The notes below the pieces were generated by a model, which saw nothing but the letters and a program-made list of their open reading frames with translations, had not been told where the DNA came from and searched no databases. Below, in pieces: positions 18,259 to 26,877 of a DNA stretch of 64,000 nucleotides. Numbering within the stretch: position 1 is the stretch's first letter; every line of letters starts with the position of its first letter. The position numbers and the translations under genes are program-made. The DNA is from Paenibacillus_AB hodogayensis (GTDB lineage: Bacteria; Bacillota; Bacilli; Paenibacillales; NBRC-103111), in NCBI RefSeq assembly GCF_039536325.1, contig NZ_BAAAYO010000008.1, positions 558,001-622,000 on the forward strand. The letters run 5' to 3'.

Positions 18259-18957
18259 TTATAGGGAAGCGACCATATGCTCGACGATGCGGAACGAACG
18301 GTCCGCCGAAGCCGCCGCAAACTCGGCGAAGTTGACGTTCGCGGAGCCGTCCGCCTTGTCCGACATCGAGCGGATGACCACATATGGCACTCCGTTCATG
18401 GCGCATACTTGCGCAACCGCCGAGCCTTCCATCTCCGTGCATGCCCCCCCGAGCTGCTCGTGCAGCAGACGGACCGTATCGCGGTCGGCGATAAACTGGT
18501 CGCCGGACAGAACCCGTCCTTGCACGGTATGGCCCTGCTCCAACCGTTCGCTCGCCTGAACGGCCAGCGCCACAAGGGCAGCATCGGCGCGGAACACCGA
18601 AGTCTCGGCGAACGGGATCGTGCCTCTCGGAAAGCCGAGCGGCGAAGCATCCATGTCGTGCTGCTGGCATTCCGTCGAGATGACGATATCGCCGATATCG
18701 AGGGACGGATCGAGCGCGCCGGCGACGCCGGTGAAAATAATCGCGTCCACTCCGAACGAATCGATCAGCAGCTGCGTGCATACCGCCGCATTCACTTTGC
18801 CCACGCCGGATTTGCAGAGGACGACGGATTTGCCGCGAAAACGTCCCGTCTGGAAACGGATACCCGCTTTTTCCGCAACGACGACGTCCTCCAGTCCTTG
18901 CTCGATTTTCTCGATCTCCTCCGCCATGGCTCCGATCAGTCCGATTTTATTCCACAT
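18259..18957 (-). CDS. mtnN: 5'-methylthioadenosine/S-adenosylhomocysteine nucleosidase
   Basis: 232 aa. It cleaves MTA and SAH to adenine and the thioribose or ribosyl-homocysteine in methionine salvage and activated methyl cycle. The family motifs IGLIGAMAEE, FTGVAGALDP and TEMEGSAVAQVC (with the catalytic Glu) and MSDKADG (catalytic Asp) are present. Start ATG at 18957 with GGAGG; the longer frame was rejected. The gene lies between acuC and ccpA, where B. subtilis has other genes. It starts 50 bases downstream of the ccpA stop and may be cotranscribed with ccpA. Confidence 0.96.
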   Translation of the reverse strand: MWNKIGLIGAMAEEIEKIEQGLEDVVVAEKAGIRFQTGRFRGKSVVLCKSGVGKVNAAVCTQLLIDSFGVDAIIFTGVAGALDPSLDIGDIVISTECQQHDMDASPLGFPRGTIPFAETSVFRADAALVALAVQASERLEQGHTVQGRVLSGDQFIADRDTVRLLHEQLGGACTEMEGSAVAQVCAMNGVPYVVIRSMSDKADGSANVNFAEFAAASADRSFRIVEHMVASL

Positions 18958-19007
18958 CCCCTTACCTCCATCAAGAAAGATAGTCTGCAAACAAAAAAAG
19001 AGGCTCA

Positions 19008-20012
19008 TTATACATGAGCCACGGACTTGCGTTCGATAATCTCGTGCGGCAGGAGAACCTTGGACATGTCCACGTTTTCCTTGTTCATCAGCTTCGTTAG
19101 AAGTCTCATCGATACAGCCCCGATATCGTACATCGGCTGGGCGACCGTCGTCAGCTGCGGACGGACCATCGATGCCATGCGGATATTGTCGACGCTGATG
19201 ACGGATACGTCTTCAGGCACCTTGAAGCCCCGGTCCTGCGTCGCATGGATCGCGCCGATAGCCATCTCGTCGGTAGCCGCGAAGATTGCCGTAGGACGGT
19301 CGGACAGCTCCAGGAAATATTTCATCACTTCGTAGCCGGATTCGTAACGGTAATTGCCGATCCGCACCAGCTCTTCGCTGACGGGAATGCCCGCTTCCTC
19401 CAGCGCTTTCCGGTACCCTTGGTAACGGGCGTAGCCGTTTGCCGGGTCCTGCAGCGTGCCGCTGATCATCCCGATCTTGCGGTGGCCTTGTCCGATAAGC
19501 AGCTTGACCGCGTCATGAGCGGCAGCTTCATGGTCGATATCGACCGAAGGAATGAGCGACTTGTCATCGGTCGTCCCGCAGAGCACGATCGGCACCGAGG
19601 ACGTTTTGAACGCCTGCACATGCTCCTCGGTAACCGTGCCTCCCATGAACAACAGCCCGTCTACCTGCTTCTCCAGCAGCGTATTGATAACGCGGATTTC
19701 CTTTTCCTTCTTCTTATCGGCATTACACAAAATAATATTGTAATGGTACATGTTGGCGATATCCTCAATCCCGCGCGCCACTTCCGAGAAGATGGAGTTG
19801 GAGATGTCGGGGATGACGACGCCGACCGTCGTCGTTTTCTTGCTGGCCAGACCCCGGGCAACGGCGTTGGGGCGATAGCCGAGACGCTCGATCGCTTCGA
19901 ATACTTTCTTTCTTGTTTGCGGCTTAACGTTAGGGTTGTTGTTGACTACGCGCGATACGGTTGCCATCGACACGCCGGCTTCCCGGGCAACGTCATAAAT
20001 CGTAACGGTCAC
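19008..20012 (-). CDS. ccpA: Catabolite control protein A
   Basis: 334 aa LacI/GalR family master regulator of carbon catabolite repression. It binds cre sites with HPr-Ser46-P (or Crh) as corepressor. The N-terminal HTH (TIYDVAREAGVSMATVSRVV) and hinge (RPNAVARGLASKKTTTVGV) are nearly identical to B. subtilis CcpA, as is the C-terminal QPMYDIGAVSMRLLTK. The start is a GTG at 20012 with GGAG ten bases upstream. Synteny (acsA-acu-ccpA-brxC) supports orthology rather than a paralogous LacI protein. Its own leader has a cre-like site. Confidence 0.97.
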   Translation of the reverse strand: MTVTIYDVAREAGVSMATVSRVVNNNPNVKPQTRKKVFEAIERLGYRPNAVARGLASKKTTTVGVVIPDISNSIFSEVARGIEDIANMYHYNIILCNADKKKEKEIRVINTLLEKQVDGLLFMGGTVTEEHVQAFKTSSVPIVLCGTTDDKSLIPSVDIDHEAAAHDAVKLLIGQGHRKIGMISGTLQDPANGYARYQGYRKALEEAGIPVSEELVRIGNYRYESGYEVMKYFLELSDRPTAIFAATDEMAIGAIHATQDRGFKVPEDVSVISVDNIRMASMVRPQLTTVAQPMYDIGAVSMRLLTKLMNKENVDMSKVLLPHEIIERKSVAHV

Positions 20013-20046
20013 TAATCATCTACTCCAATACTCAGGGTAAAAACGG

Positions 20047-20061
20047 AGGGAAACGTTTTCT
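20047..20061 (-). promoter_or_regulatory. Cre-like palindrome in the ccpA leader
   Basis: GAGAAAACGTTTCCC is a near-palindrome centred on CG, with two to three mismatches to cre, just downstream of the predicted ccpA transcription start. CcpA autoregulation is possible but unproven. Confidence 0.35.
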
Positions 20062-20075
20062 CGTTATTTGCATCC

Positions 20076-20104
20076 ATCATACGACAAAAAACTCGGTTTC
20101 GCAA
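20076..20104 (-). promoter_or_regulatory. ccpA promoter
   Basis: TTGCGA and TATGAT on the minus strand with a 17-base spacer, about 65 bases before the GTG start. Confidence 0.6.
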
Positions 20105-20126
20105 TGAAAACACGGTTACATTTCGG

Positions 20127-20474
20127 TTACAGAGTATCGTTCAGCCTTTCCCGCAAGGCCGAGGCGGTTATTCTCCAGTGGGAATCGTGCCACTCGGCTC
20201 TCCGCCCTTTGACGAACAACACCTGGGGAGATTCATGCTTTACGTTCAAGGATTCGGCAATCAGGCTGGATACCGGTCTTGCTTCTATAACGTGGACGAT
20301 GGCGTACTCGATGTCCGGATTGCCGTCCCTGCTCACATAGGACAGCCATTGCTCGTAAGCCTCGGCGCTAATCGGGCAGCTTGTGCTGTGCTTGAATACG
20401 AGCACCGGCGTTTCGGAGCTGGATTCGAGCAGGTTCAGCCATTGTCGGGGAGACTCCAATTCCATGATGTCCAA
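20127..20474 (-). CDS. brxC: Monothiol bacilliredoxin BrxC (YtxJ)
   Basis: About 115 aa thioredoxin-fold protein of the YtxJ/BrxC family, which reduces bacillithiol mixed disulfides. The active site is KHSTSCPIS with a single reactive Cys. The cis-Pro loop PQVLFVKG follows. ytxJ neighbours ccpA in B. subtilis as well. The start is uncertain: TTG at 20474 lies six bases after GAGGTG and is preferred over the GTG at 20483, which overlaps that site; an ATG at 20465 is further away. Confidence 0.88.
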   Translation of the reverse strand: MDIMELESPRQWLNLLESSSETPVLVFKHSTSCPISAEAYEQWLSYVSRDGNPDIEYAIVHVIEARPVSSLIAESLNVKHESPQVLFVKGRRAEWHDSHWRITASALRERLNDTL

Positions 20475-20702
20475 TGTAAACACCTCTTTGACGTATACAA
20501 CATCTCTTATGTTTATGTTACCAAAAACAAGTCAAAAAAGCCAACCTGCGCTGGCTGGCCGTATTTTCTGGAACGATTTCCGTCAACGCTGTCGTCGCCT
20601 TCCGGTCCGGAGCGGCAAGAGGTCAGGCGAAGGAGCGTGGAAACCGGTTGCTCGCAGCGCCGCCCATCTCCGGAGCATCCTGATCCGTATACAAGCCCGG
20701 GG

Positions 20703-21128
20703 TCAGGAGAGACGGTATGTAGCGGTCATATGAGTGGTGATCTGCTTCAAGCGAGAGCGGACATCTTCAAGCCACGCCTGATCGTCGAGCGATTGGGCCA
20801 GCAGCAGCAGATCGAGCAATTCGTTGATGCGGCTTTCGATGATCGCCTCGACCGGCACATGCTTGTTTTCTTTTCTCGTGACCTGGAACAGCAAGTGCGC
20901 CAGTTCGGATAATTCATTGAACAGCACGGTGCTTTTCTCCGGCTTCGTGCCAAGCGTGCGGATGTATCCGGTGAGCTGCGACTTGACCGGCGGATAAACC
21001 TCCGATCGCTGGCAAGCGTCGCACGAATAAATCGGCACGTTCTCAATTTCCACCTTGTTTTGAAAAATAACGGTGCGCAATCGAATGTTCATCGTCGCTC
21101 CGCAATGGCACGTTTTCTGCACGGCCAC
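20703..21128 (-). CDS. Conserved Cys-pair protein, unknown function
   Basis: About 141 aa. The N-terminus holds two cysteine pairs, CHC near residues 7-9 and CDAC near 38-41, spaced like a small YgiT/rubredoxin-type zinc ribbon. The rest is helical and leucine-rich (FNELSELAHLLFQV, ELLDLLLLAQSL). Similar proteins occur in Paenibacillaceae as far as I recall, with no known role. The start is chosen as a GTG at 21128, five bases after GGAAAGGGAG; a GTG six bases later is also possible, while the longer TTG frame has no ribosome site. Confidence 0.7.
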   Translation of the reverse strand: MAVQKTCHCGATMNIRLRTVIFQNKVEIENVPIYSCDACQRSEVYPPVKSQLTGYIRTLGTKPEKSTVLFNELSELAHLLFQVTRKENKHVPVEAIIESRINELLDLLLLAQSLDDQAWLEDVRSRLKQITTHMTATYRLS

Positions 21129-21249
21129 AAGCACTCCCTTTCCGACCGGTCTTGCTGTCCAATCCTTGAACAGGTTTCGATACAACTTATTCGATTTTTC
21201 CCGACAAACTCCTTCATCCGCCAGCTAGTATTTTTTGCTAGACCGGGCG

Positions 21250-21651
21250 TCAGCCCGACACGCGGCGGACGAACCGTTCCAAGGGAGGCCATGCAAGCAG
21301 CAGCATGGCGAGCGCGGCGCCGATCCCATCGTTGCGAATATCCAGAAGGTCCGGCTCGCGGCCGGGAACGAAGCTTTGATGATATTCGTCGGTCAGCCCG
21401 TACAGGACGCACAGCGCAACCGCCAGCGCTTTGCCGCTCCAGGCGGCGGAACGCGGCAGCAGCGCCCAGTAAAAGGTCGCAGCCAATATAAAGTACAGGG
21501 CGAAGTGTCCCCAATTGAAGCTTTCCATCCACGGAAAAAAGGTTTGGAACCAGGGCAGCAGCGTATGAAGATCGTCGCCCGACTGATGCGACATATAGAA
21601 AATAACGGCCATCCAAATGACGGCCGGCAGCCAGCGGAACGCCCGCTTCAT
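21250..21651 (-). CDS. VanZ-like membrane protein
   Basis: 133 aa with four hydrophobic segments. VanZ-family motifs are visible: YMSHQSGDD after helix 1, NWGHFALYFILAATFYWAL, and the GLTDEYHQSFVPGREPDLLDI signature, here named in parts. Some homologues give low-level teicoplanin resistance; most have no known function. The start is the ATG at 21651 with GGGGGAG upstream. It stands opposite the DJ-1-like gene. Confidence 0.88.
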   Translation of the reverse strand: MKRAFRWLPAVIWMAVIFYMSHQSGDDLHTLLPWFQTFFPWMESFNWGHFALYFILAATFYWALLPRSAAWSGKALAVALCVLYGLTDEYHQSFVPGREPDLLDIRNDGIGAALAMLLLAWPPLERFVRRVSG

Positions 21652-21778
21652 TCCGGTCTCCCCCATCTCTTCGTCGCTCTCGCCGTTCGTAACGCATGTC
21701 TGACGGCTCTATTCATTATGACGCATCGAGCAAAAAATGCAATGGTTATATGGTACAATGGGACGTGGAGGGATGCGT

Positions 21779-22303
21779 ATGAGACTGGAAGGAAAACGGA
21801 TCATCTGCTTGATTGACGAGGAATTCGAGGACTTGGAACTGTGGTACCCGATTTACAGAGCCCGCGAAGAAGGGGCGGTCGTGCTGCTGGCCGGCGCGGC
21901 AAGCGGCAAGACGTATCACGGCAAATACGGCGTACCGGCCGTGTCCGACATCTCGTTCGACGAGATGGACGCCGCAGCGTGCGACGGCCTGCTCGTTCCG
22001 GGCGGCTGGGCGCCGGACAAGCTGCGCCGTTATCCGCAAGTGCTAAAGCTTGTCCGCGAGATGGATGCCTCCGCGAAGCCGATCGGCCAGATTTGCCACG
22101 CCGGCTGGGTACTCATCTCGGCGAAAATATTGGCCGGCCGTACCGTCACCTCGACGCCGGGCATTCGCGACGATATGGAAAATGCTGGAGCGGTCTGGCT
22201 GGACGAGCCTGTCGTCGTCGACGGCAATCTGATCTCGTCCAGACGTCCGCCGGATCTGCCTCCATACGCCAAGGCGTTTTGCGACGCGGTAGCCGGGAGC
22301 TGA
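21779..22303 (+). CDS. DJ-1/PfpI family protein
   Basis: 174 aa single-domain glutamine amidotransferase-like fold. The nucleophile elbow is QICHAGWVL, with the reactive Cys followed by His. An acidic residue near DEEFED matches the family's conserved Glu. Members are deglycases, chaperones or stress proteases; the sequence does not discriminate. The start is the ATG at 21779, six bases after GGAGGG; an ATG six bases earlier abuts the ribosome site. It ends before a strong shared terminator. Confidence 0.9.
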   Translation: MRLEGKRIICLIDEEFEDLELWYPIYRAREEGAVVLLAGAASGKTYHGKYGVPAVSDISFDEMDAAACDGLLVPGGWAPDKLRRYPQVLKLVREMDASAKPIGQICHAGWVLISAKILAGRTVTSTPGIRDDMENAGAVWLDEPVVVDGNLISSRRPPDLPPYAKAFCDAVAGS

Positions 22304-22353
22304 CGTCCCGCGTATCCGCAAATACAGCGCCAAGAGAGGTCGACTACAACGCG

Positions 22354-22396
22354 AAAAAAGGTTGGACAGAGGCAGCTTCTCTGTCCAACCTTTTTT
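22354..22396. terminator. Bidirectional terminator between the DJ-1-like gene and ptsI
   Basis: AAAAAAGGTTGGACAGAG pairs with CTCTGTCCAACCTTTTTT around a 7-base loop. Confidence 0.95.
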
Positions 22397-22474
22397 GCAT
22401 CTCATTCGACCCGTCAGCCAAGCTAACGGGCAGGGCAAGCGCATATCCGCCAATACCGATAAGACCCGAAGAGT

Positions 22475-24214
22475 CTAGCGGTCCCGCTCGCGTTCCGGCG
22501 TCCCCGGAACGGACGTTTCCCTGGCCTGCAACAGCCCTTTCATTTCCGCGCTGGTGCGGCAGTCCAGCAGCCGCTCCAGCAGCCGCTTGCCTTCCTCCTC
22601 GGAGCTCTCAATCAGCCGGCTTTTGACGTCGAGCAGCGACTGGGCGGCCATGCTCAGATCGTGAACGCCCAGCCCTAGCCAAATCGGCAGCGCGTCCGGG
22701 TCGCCGGCCAATTCGCCGCACACACTGACGGATATGCCATGCTTTTGGGCCGCCTCGACCGTCAGCTTGAGCATCCGCAGCACGGCGGGATGGAACGGCT
22801 CGTAAAGATGCGATATTTTCTCATTCATCCGGTCCACGGCAAGCACGTACTGCACGAGATCGTTTGTGCCGATGCTGAAAAACTGCACTTCTTGGGCAAG
22901 CATATCCGCGATCGCTGCCGCCGCGGGAACCTCGATCATAATGCCGACCGGGATAAGCTCGTCGAACGCGGTCCCCGCGGAACGCAACTCTTGCTTGGCC
23001 AGCTCGAGCACGTCCCGGGCTTTGCGGATCTCCTCTACGGACGAAATCATCGGCAGCAGGATGCGGATGCTTCCGTACACGCTCGCCCGCAAAATCGCCT
23101 TCAGCTGCGTCTTGAACATGTCCCGCCGATCGATCGAAATGCGGATTCCCCGGTAACCGAGAACAGGGTTCTCTTCTTCGGGCAGCGAGATGTAATCGAG
23201 CTGCTTGTCTCCGCCGATATCTAGCGTGCGAATGACGAGCGGCTTGCCTTGCAGCTTCTCCGCCGCCGCCTTGTATACCCCGAACTGCTCCTCTTCCTTC
23301 GGCCAAGTCGTCCCGTCCATGTACACCATCTCCGTACGGAACAAGCCGACGCCCTTCGCCCCGCGTTTCAACGTCTGCTCCAGCTCGTGCAGGGAAGCTA
23401 TGTTGGCCAGCAGTTGAAATTCGCGCCCGTCGCGCGTCACCGCCGGAACGTCAACGATCGACTGCAGCCGCTCGCGCTTCTGCAGCAGCGTCTGCTGCCT
23501 CTCGCGATAAGCGGCGCCCGCATCGGCGTCAGGGTTGACGTAGACGTGGCCGCTCTCGCCGTCGACAATCAACCAGTCGCCGGTTTGCACGCCGCCGTCG
23601 ATCCCGAATACGAACGGAATGCCCATTGCCCGCGCCATAATGGCCGTATGCGACGTTTTGCCGCCGGTGGCGGTGACGATGCCGAGCAGCTTCTCGGAGT
23701 CCAGATGGGCCAATTGTGACGGCGTCAGCTCCCGCGCGACAATGATGAACGGCTGGTCCTCCGGCGGCTTCGCCTCTTCGAAGGCGCCGAGCAGATGCTT
23801 CAGCAGCCGGGTACCAACATCCTTGATGTCGAGCGCCCGCTCTTTCATATATTCGTCATCGAGCAGGTCGAACATATTGACGAACTTGTCGACCACTTCC
23901 TTGACCGCCACCTCGGCCGCCTTGTACTGCCGCTGGATAATGCCGGCCACCTCGTTCATGAATACCGGGTCTTCCAGAATGGCCAGATGGGCATCGAAAA
24001 TATTCGATTCCTCGACGCCGAGAACTTCGGCGATTTCTTGCTTGATCTGCGTAAGCTCCGTCTTCGATATCCGCACGCCCTCGTGCAGCCGCTCGAACTC
24101 GAAAGCCATATCGTTGACGTCGATCGCGTTCTCCGTCATGTCCCATTCCCAATCGGGCAGAACAAACGCCTTGCCGATGGCGATTCCCGAAGCTCCTCCG
24201 TTGCCTTTAACCAT
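22475..24214 (-). CDS. ptsI: PTS Enzyme I (phosphoenolpyruvate-protein phosphotransferase)
   Basis: 579 aa, full length. It transfers phosphate from PEP to HPr. The phosphorylated His189 lies in GGKTSHTAIMARA, PEP-binding motifs GVGLFRTEM and DIGGDKQLDY are present, and the C-terminal VCGELAGDP carries the active-site Cys. The start is the ATG at 24214 with GGGAGGTGA; it overlaps the ptsG stop by 8 bases, so the two are translationally coupled. ptsH, usually between ptsG and ptsI in Bacillus, is missing here. Confidence 0.97.
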   Translation of the reverse strand: MVKGNGGASGIAIGKAFVLPDWEWDMTENAIDVNDMAFEFERLHEGVRISKTELTQIKQEIAEVLGVEESNIFDAHLAILEDPVFMNEVAGIIQRQYKAAEVAVKEVVDKFVNMFDLLDDEYMKERALDIKDVGTRLLKHLLGAFEEAKPPEDQPFIIVARELTPSQLAHLDSEKLLGIVTATGGKTSHTAIMARAMGIPFVFGIDGGVQTGDWLIVDGESGHVYVNPDADAGAAYRERQQTLLQKRERLQSIVDVPAVTRDGREFQLLANIASLHELEQTLKRGAKGVGLFRTEMVYMDGTTWPKEEEQFGVYKAAAEKLQGKPLVIRTLDIGGDKQLDYISLPEEENPVLGYRGIRISIDRRDMFKTQLKAILRASVYGSIRILLPMISSVEEIRKARDVLELAKQELRSAGTAFDELIPVGIMIEVPAAAAIADMLAQEVQFFSIGTNDLVQYVLAVDRMNEKISHLYEPFHPAVLRMLKLTVEAAQKHGISVSVCGELAGDPDALPIWLGLGVHDLSMAAQSLLDVKSRLIESSEEEGKRLLERLLDCRTSAEMKGLLQARETSVPGTPERERDR

Positions 24215-26120
24215 GCGTTGGGTCACCTCCCGTGAGCTTGGCATCCGGTTCGTCGCCTGGTTCCTTCATAATGACCGACATGACGGACGCCTGGCCTTTC
24301 TTCACGTGCTTGAACGGGGCGAACGCCCACAGCTTGACGGTATTCGGATTCGTAATGACCATCGGCGTAGCCAGCGACTTGGCATGTTTCTTGAGCTTCT
24401 GCAAGTCGAAACGGATCAGCAGCTGACCGATCTCGACATCGTCGCCCTCTTTGACGACCGCCTGAAACAGCTTGCCCTGCAAATGGGAAGTGTCGATACC
24501 GATATGCAGCAGCACCTCGAGTCCTTCCTCCGTCCGCAAGCCGATGGCGTGCATCGTCGGGTAAATATGCACGATCTTGCCAGCTACGGGAGCGAGCAGT
24601 TCCCCCCGTTCCGGATAGAAGGCGACTCCATTGCCGACGAGCTTCTGGGCGAATATTGCGTCCGGAACCTCTTCCACCGGGATCATATTGCCCTGCACTG
24701 GCGCATGAAAGTGCACCTGTTTGATTTCCTTCTGCATCACCCTGACGATTTCCTCGCGGATAAGCTCCGAGAACGTTCCGAACACCACCTGCACGTTTCC
24801 TCCCCCAAGCCGGATGACGCCGGCGGCGCCCAGATGCTTCAGCGCATTGATGTCCATCAGCTTGTCATTGGCCAGCGTCAGCCGAAGCCGCGTAATGCAC
24901 GCCTCGATCTGGTTGACATTGTTTTTGCCGCCCAACGCCTGGAGAATCAGCGGCGCCCGGTAGCGGACGTCGCCGGCCCATTCCTCCAGCGACGAGCCTT
25001 CCTCCCGGCCCGGCGTCGGCAGCTGAAACCGCCGGATCGCCCAGCGGAACAGTACATAATAAATGCCGGCAAACACGAGCCCGATCGGAATCAGCAGCAG
25101 CCCGTTTGTCGCCAGATGCTCGTTGATGACGAAGTCGATGGCGCCTGCCGAGAACGAGAAGCCGTGATGAATATTGAGCACGTAAGCGAGCCACATCGCG
25201 ATGCCCGACAGCAGAGCGTGCACGACGAACAAGTACGGAGCCACGAACAGGAAAGCAAATTCGATCGGCTCGGTGACGCCGGTCAGGAAAGAGGCCAGCG
25301 CTGCGGTCAGAAACGTCGCCTTCACCTTCGGTTTCAAATCTTCGCGGGCTTCGTGAATAATGGCGAAAGCGACCGCGGGCAGCGCAAACATCATGATCGG
25401 GTAGAGACCGGCCATAAACATGCCCGCGCCGGGATCGCCGGCGAAGAAGCGCGGCAGATCGCCGTATACGACGTGCCCGTCCTCGCGCATGTAAGGCCCG
25501 ATCTGGAACCAGACCACGTTATTCAAAATATGATGAAGTCCGAACGGCACGAGCAGCCGATAAGCGACCCCGTAGACGAAAGTTCCGATCTCCCCGTGCA
25601 TTAAAATCCATTGGCCTAACCGGTCCATGACCGATTTGACGGTAGGACCGACCTGGATGACGACTGTCGAAAACATAATCGAGGCAAAGCTCATAAACAG
25701 CGGCACAAACCGCGGGCCGCCAAAAAACTGTATGTATTCCGGGAGCCGGATCGACTTGAAACGGTGGTAAGAGAAGGCCGCCAGCAGCCCGATCATGACC
25801 CCGCCGGCCACTCCGAGCTCGAAGAAGGTGCCCATATAGGTTTTGGTAAGCGAGAAAAAAATAAAATAACCGAGCAGCGCCGCCATTCCGGCAATGCCTG
25901 CATTTTGCGTCAAGCCGAGCGCAACGCCGATCGAGAACAGGAAAGGCAGGTATGTGAAAATGGCCGTGCCCGTATAGCTCATCATTTCGCCGAAACGCTC
26001 CATGCCGATCCATTCCCATGGCAAATTGCCGAGAAACAGCAATATCGCCGCAGCCGGCAAAGCAATGGTCGGAATCATAAGCGATCGTCCGAATTGCTGC
26101 AAATTGCCCGTCCAGTTCAA
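24207..26120 (-). CDS. ptsG: PTS glucose/N-acetylglucosamine-type EIICBA transporter
   Basis: 637 aa, domains in the order EIIC (about 1-365, multi-spanning, GVTEPIEFAF motif), EIIB (about 385-470, phospho-Cys408 in IEACITRL) and EIIA (about 485-625, His524 and phospho-His539 in LLHIGIDT). It imports and phosphorylates a hexose, most likely glucose; GlcNAc cannot be excluded. The start is a TTG at 26120 with GGGGGGAG. The promoter gives an untranslated leader of about 20 bases only, so there is no room for the GlcT/RAT antiterminator found before B. subtilis ptsG. Confidence 0.93.
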   Translation of the reverse strand: MNWTGNLQQFGRSLMIPTIALPAAAILLFLGNLPWEWIGMERFGEMMSYTGTAIFTYLPFLFSIGVALGLTQNAGIAGMAALLGYFIFFSLTKTYMGTFFELGVAGGVMIGLLAAFSYHRFKSIRLPEYIQFFGGPRFVPLFMSFASIMFSTVVIQVGPTVKSVMDRLGQWILMHGEIGTFVYGVAYRLLVPFGLHHILNNVVWFQIGPYMREDGHVVYGDLPRFFAGDPGAGMFMAGLYPIMMFALPAVAFAIIHEAREDLKPKVKATFLTAALASFLTGVTEPIEFAFLFVAPYLFVVHALLSGIAMWLAYVLNIHHGFSFSAGAIDFVINEHLATNGLLLIPIGLVFAGIYYVLFRWAIRRFQLPTPGREEGSSLEEWAGDVRYRAPLILQALGGKNNVNQIEACITRLRLTLANDKLMDINALKHLGAAGVIRLGGGNVQVVFGTFSELIREEIVRVMQKEIKQVHFHAPVQGNMIPVEEVPDAIFAQKLVGNGVAFYPERGELLAPVAGKIVHIYPTMHAIGLRTEEGLEVLLHIGIDTSHLQGKLFQAVVKEGDDVEIGQLLIRFDLQKLKKHAKSLATPMVITNPNTVKLWAFAPFKHVKKGQASVMSVIMKEPGDEPDAKLTGGDPTHG

Positions 26121-26144
26121 GAGTCTCCCCCCCTTCCATCCTTC

Positions 26145-26173
26145 ATCCTAAAGCTTCCTTCCGTTTTTGTCAA
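26145..26173 (-). promoter_or_regulatory. ptsG-ptsI promoter
   Basis: Perfect -35 TTGACA and -10 TAGGAT with 17-base spacing on the minus strand. It starts just inside the terminator of the upstream coat gene region. Confidence 0.65.
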
Positions 26174-26180
26174 AATGAAA

Positions 26181-26209
26181 TCGTCCTATCCGAATGCCGG
26201 ATAGGACGA
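26181..26209 (-). terminator. Terminator of the CotF-like gene
   Basis: TCGTCCTATCCG pairs with CGGATAGGACGA around a 5-base loop, followed on the minus strand by TTTCATTTTG. Confidence 0.7.
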
Positions 26210-26215
26210 CGGTAT

Positions 26216-26551
26216 TCAACGAACGTTCCAGTCGGGAAGCTGCGTCTTGTAGCCGGTAAACTGCTGATGCGCCTGGGCAATGGCCTGCTGGTCGGCCGCA
26301 TTCAGCTTGTACCAGCCTTTCTGAAACATCAGGTCGAACAATTGGAACTGATTTTGATGAACGTCCTGCAAAATCGTGCCGACCGTTTGGCGAAGCTTCG
26401 GATTTTGCATTTCGTTCAATCCCGTATTATAACCGGACGTCAAATATTTCTCAACCGATAAAATATCGTTGATCCGGTCTCTATCGCTGAATTCCGGTCC
26501 GTTCGGCTGGGCCTCTTGCTGCGATGCGGGCACCGCGATCTGCGTCGCCAT
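26216..26551 (-). CDS. CotF-like spore coat protein
   Basis: 111 aa, helical CotF/YhcQ-type protein. The core EKYLTSGYNTGLNEMQNPKL is typical of the family (four-helix, ferritin-like). Such proteins locate to the spore coat or spore interior. The N-terminus is a short, disordered Gln/Pro-rich tag. The start ATG is at 26551 with AAGGAAGG. It forms a run with the next two genes on the same strand. Confidence 0.88.
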   Translation of the reverse strand: MATQIAVPASQQEAQPNGPEFSDRDRINDILSVEKYLTSGYNTGLNEMQNPKLRQTVGTILQDVHQNQFQLFDLMFQKGWYKLNAADQQAIAQAHQQFTGYKTQLPDWNVR

Positions 26552-26577
26552 ATCGAATCCCGTCCTTCCTTATGGAG

Positions 26578-26796
26578 TTAGCCTTGCAGCTCCGCCAAGA
26601 TCGTCTCGTAATGAGCCTCGTGACGCTGTCCCATCTGCACGATGGCTTGGCGAATGGCCGCATCCGTGCAAGCATCTGCGGCGTCTTTGCATTTTTTGAC
26701 CGCCAGCAGTTCCCAGGACAGGAAGTCTTTCAAATAAAGCAGCTCCTTGTCGGAGATCAGATTGCGGTCTGTCGTCGTATTCGTTTGCTGCGCCAT
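26578..26796 (-). CDS. Small CotF-like protein
   Basis: 72 aa. Helices ISDKELLYLKDFLSWELLAVKKC and HEAHYETILAEL resemble a half-size CotF/YhcN-type ferritin-like fold; with its neighbour it may build coat material. The start is the ATG at 26796 with GGGAGG. It lies 26 bases upstream of the longer CotF-like gene and is probably in the same operon. Confidence 0.78.
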   Translation of the reverse strand: MAQQTNTTTDRNLISDKELLYLKDFLSWELLAVKKCKDAADACTDAAIRQAIVQMGQRHEAHYETILAELQG

Positions 26797-26877
26797 CGAA
26801 AAAGCCTCCCTTCGTTCTGAATAGAAAGAAGAAGCGGTGCGCAGCATGGCCGCCCGCCGCTTCTTCTCATGCGCTAG

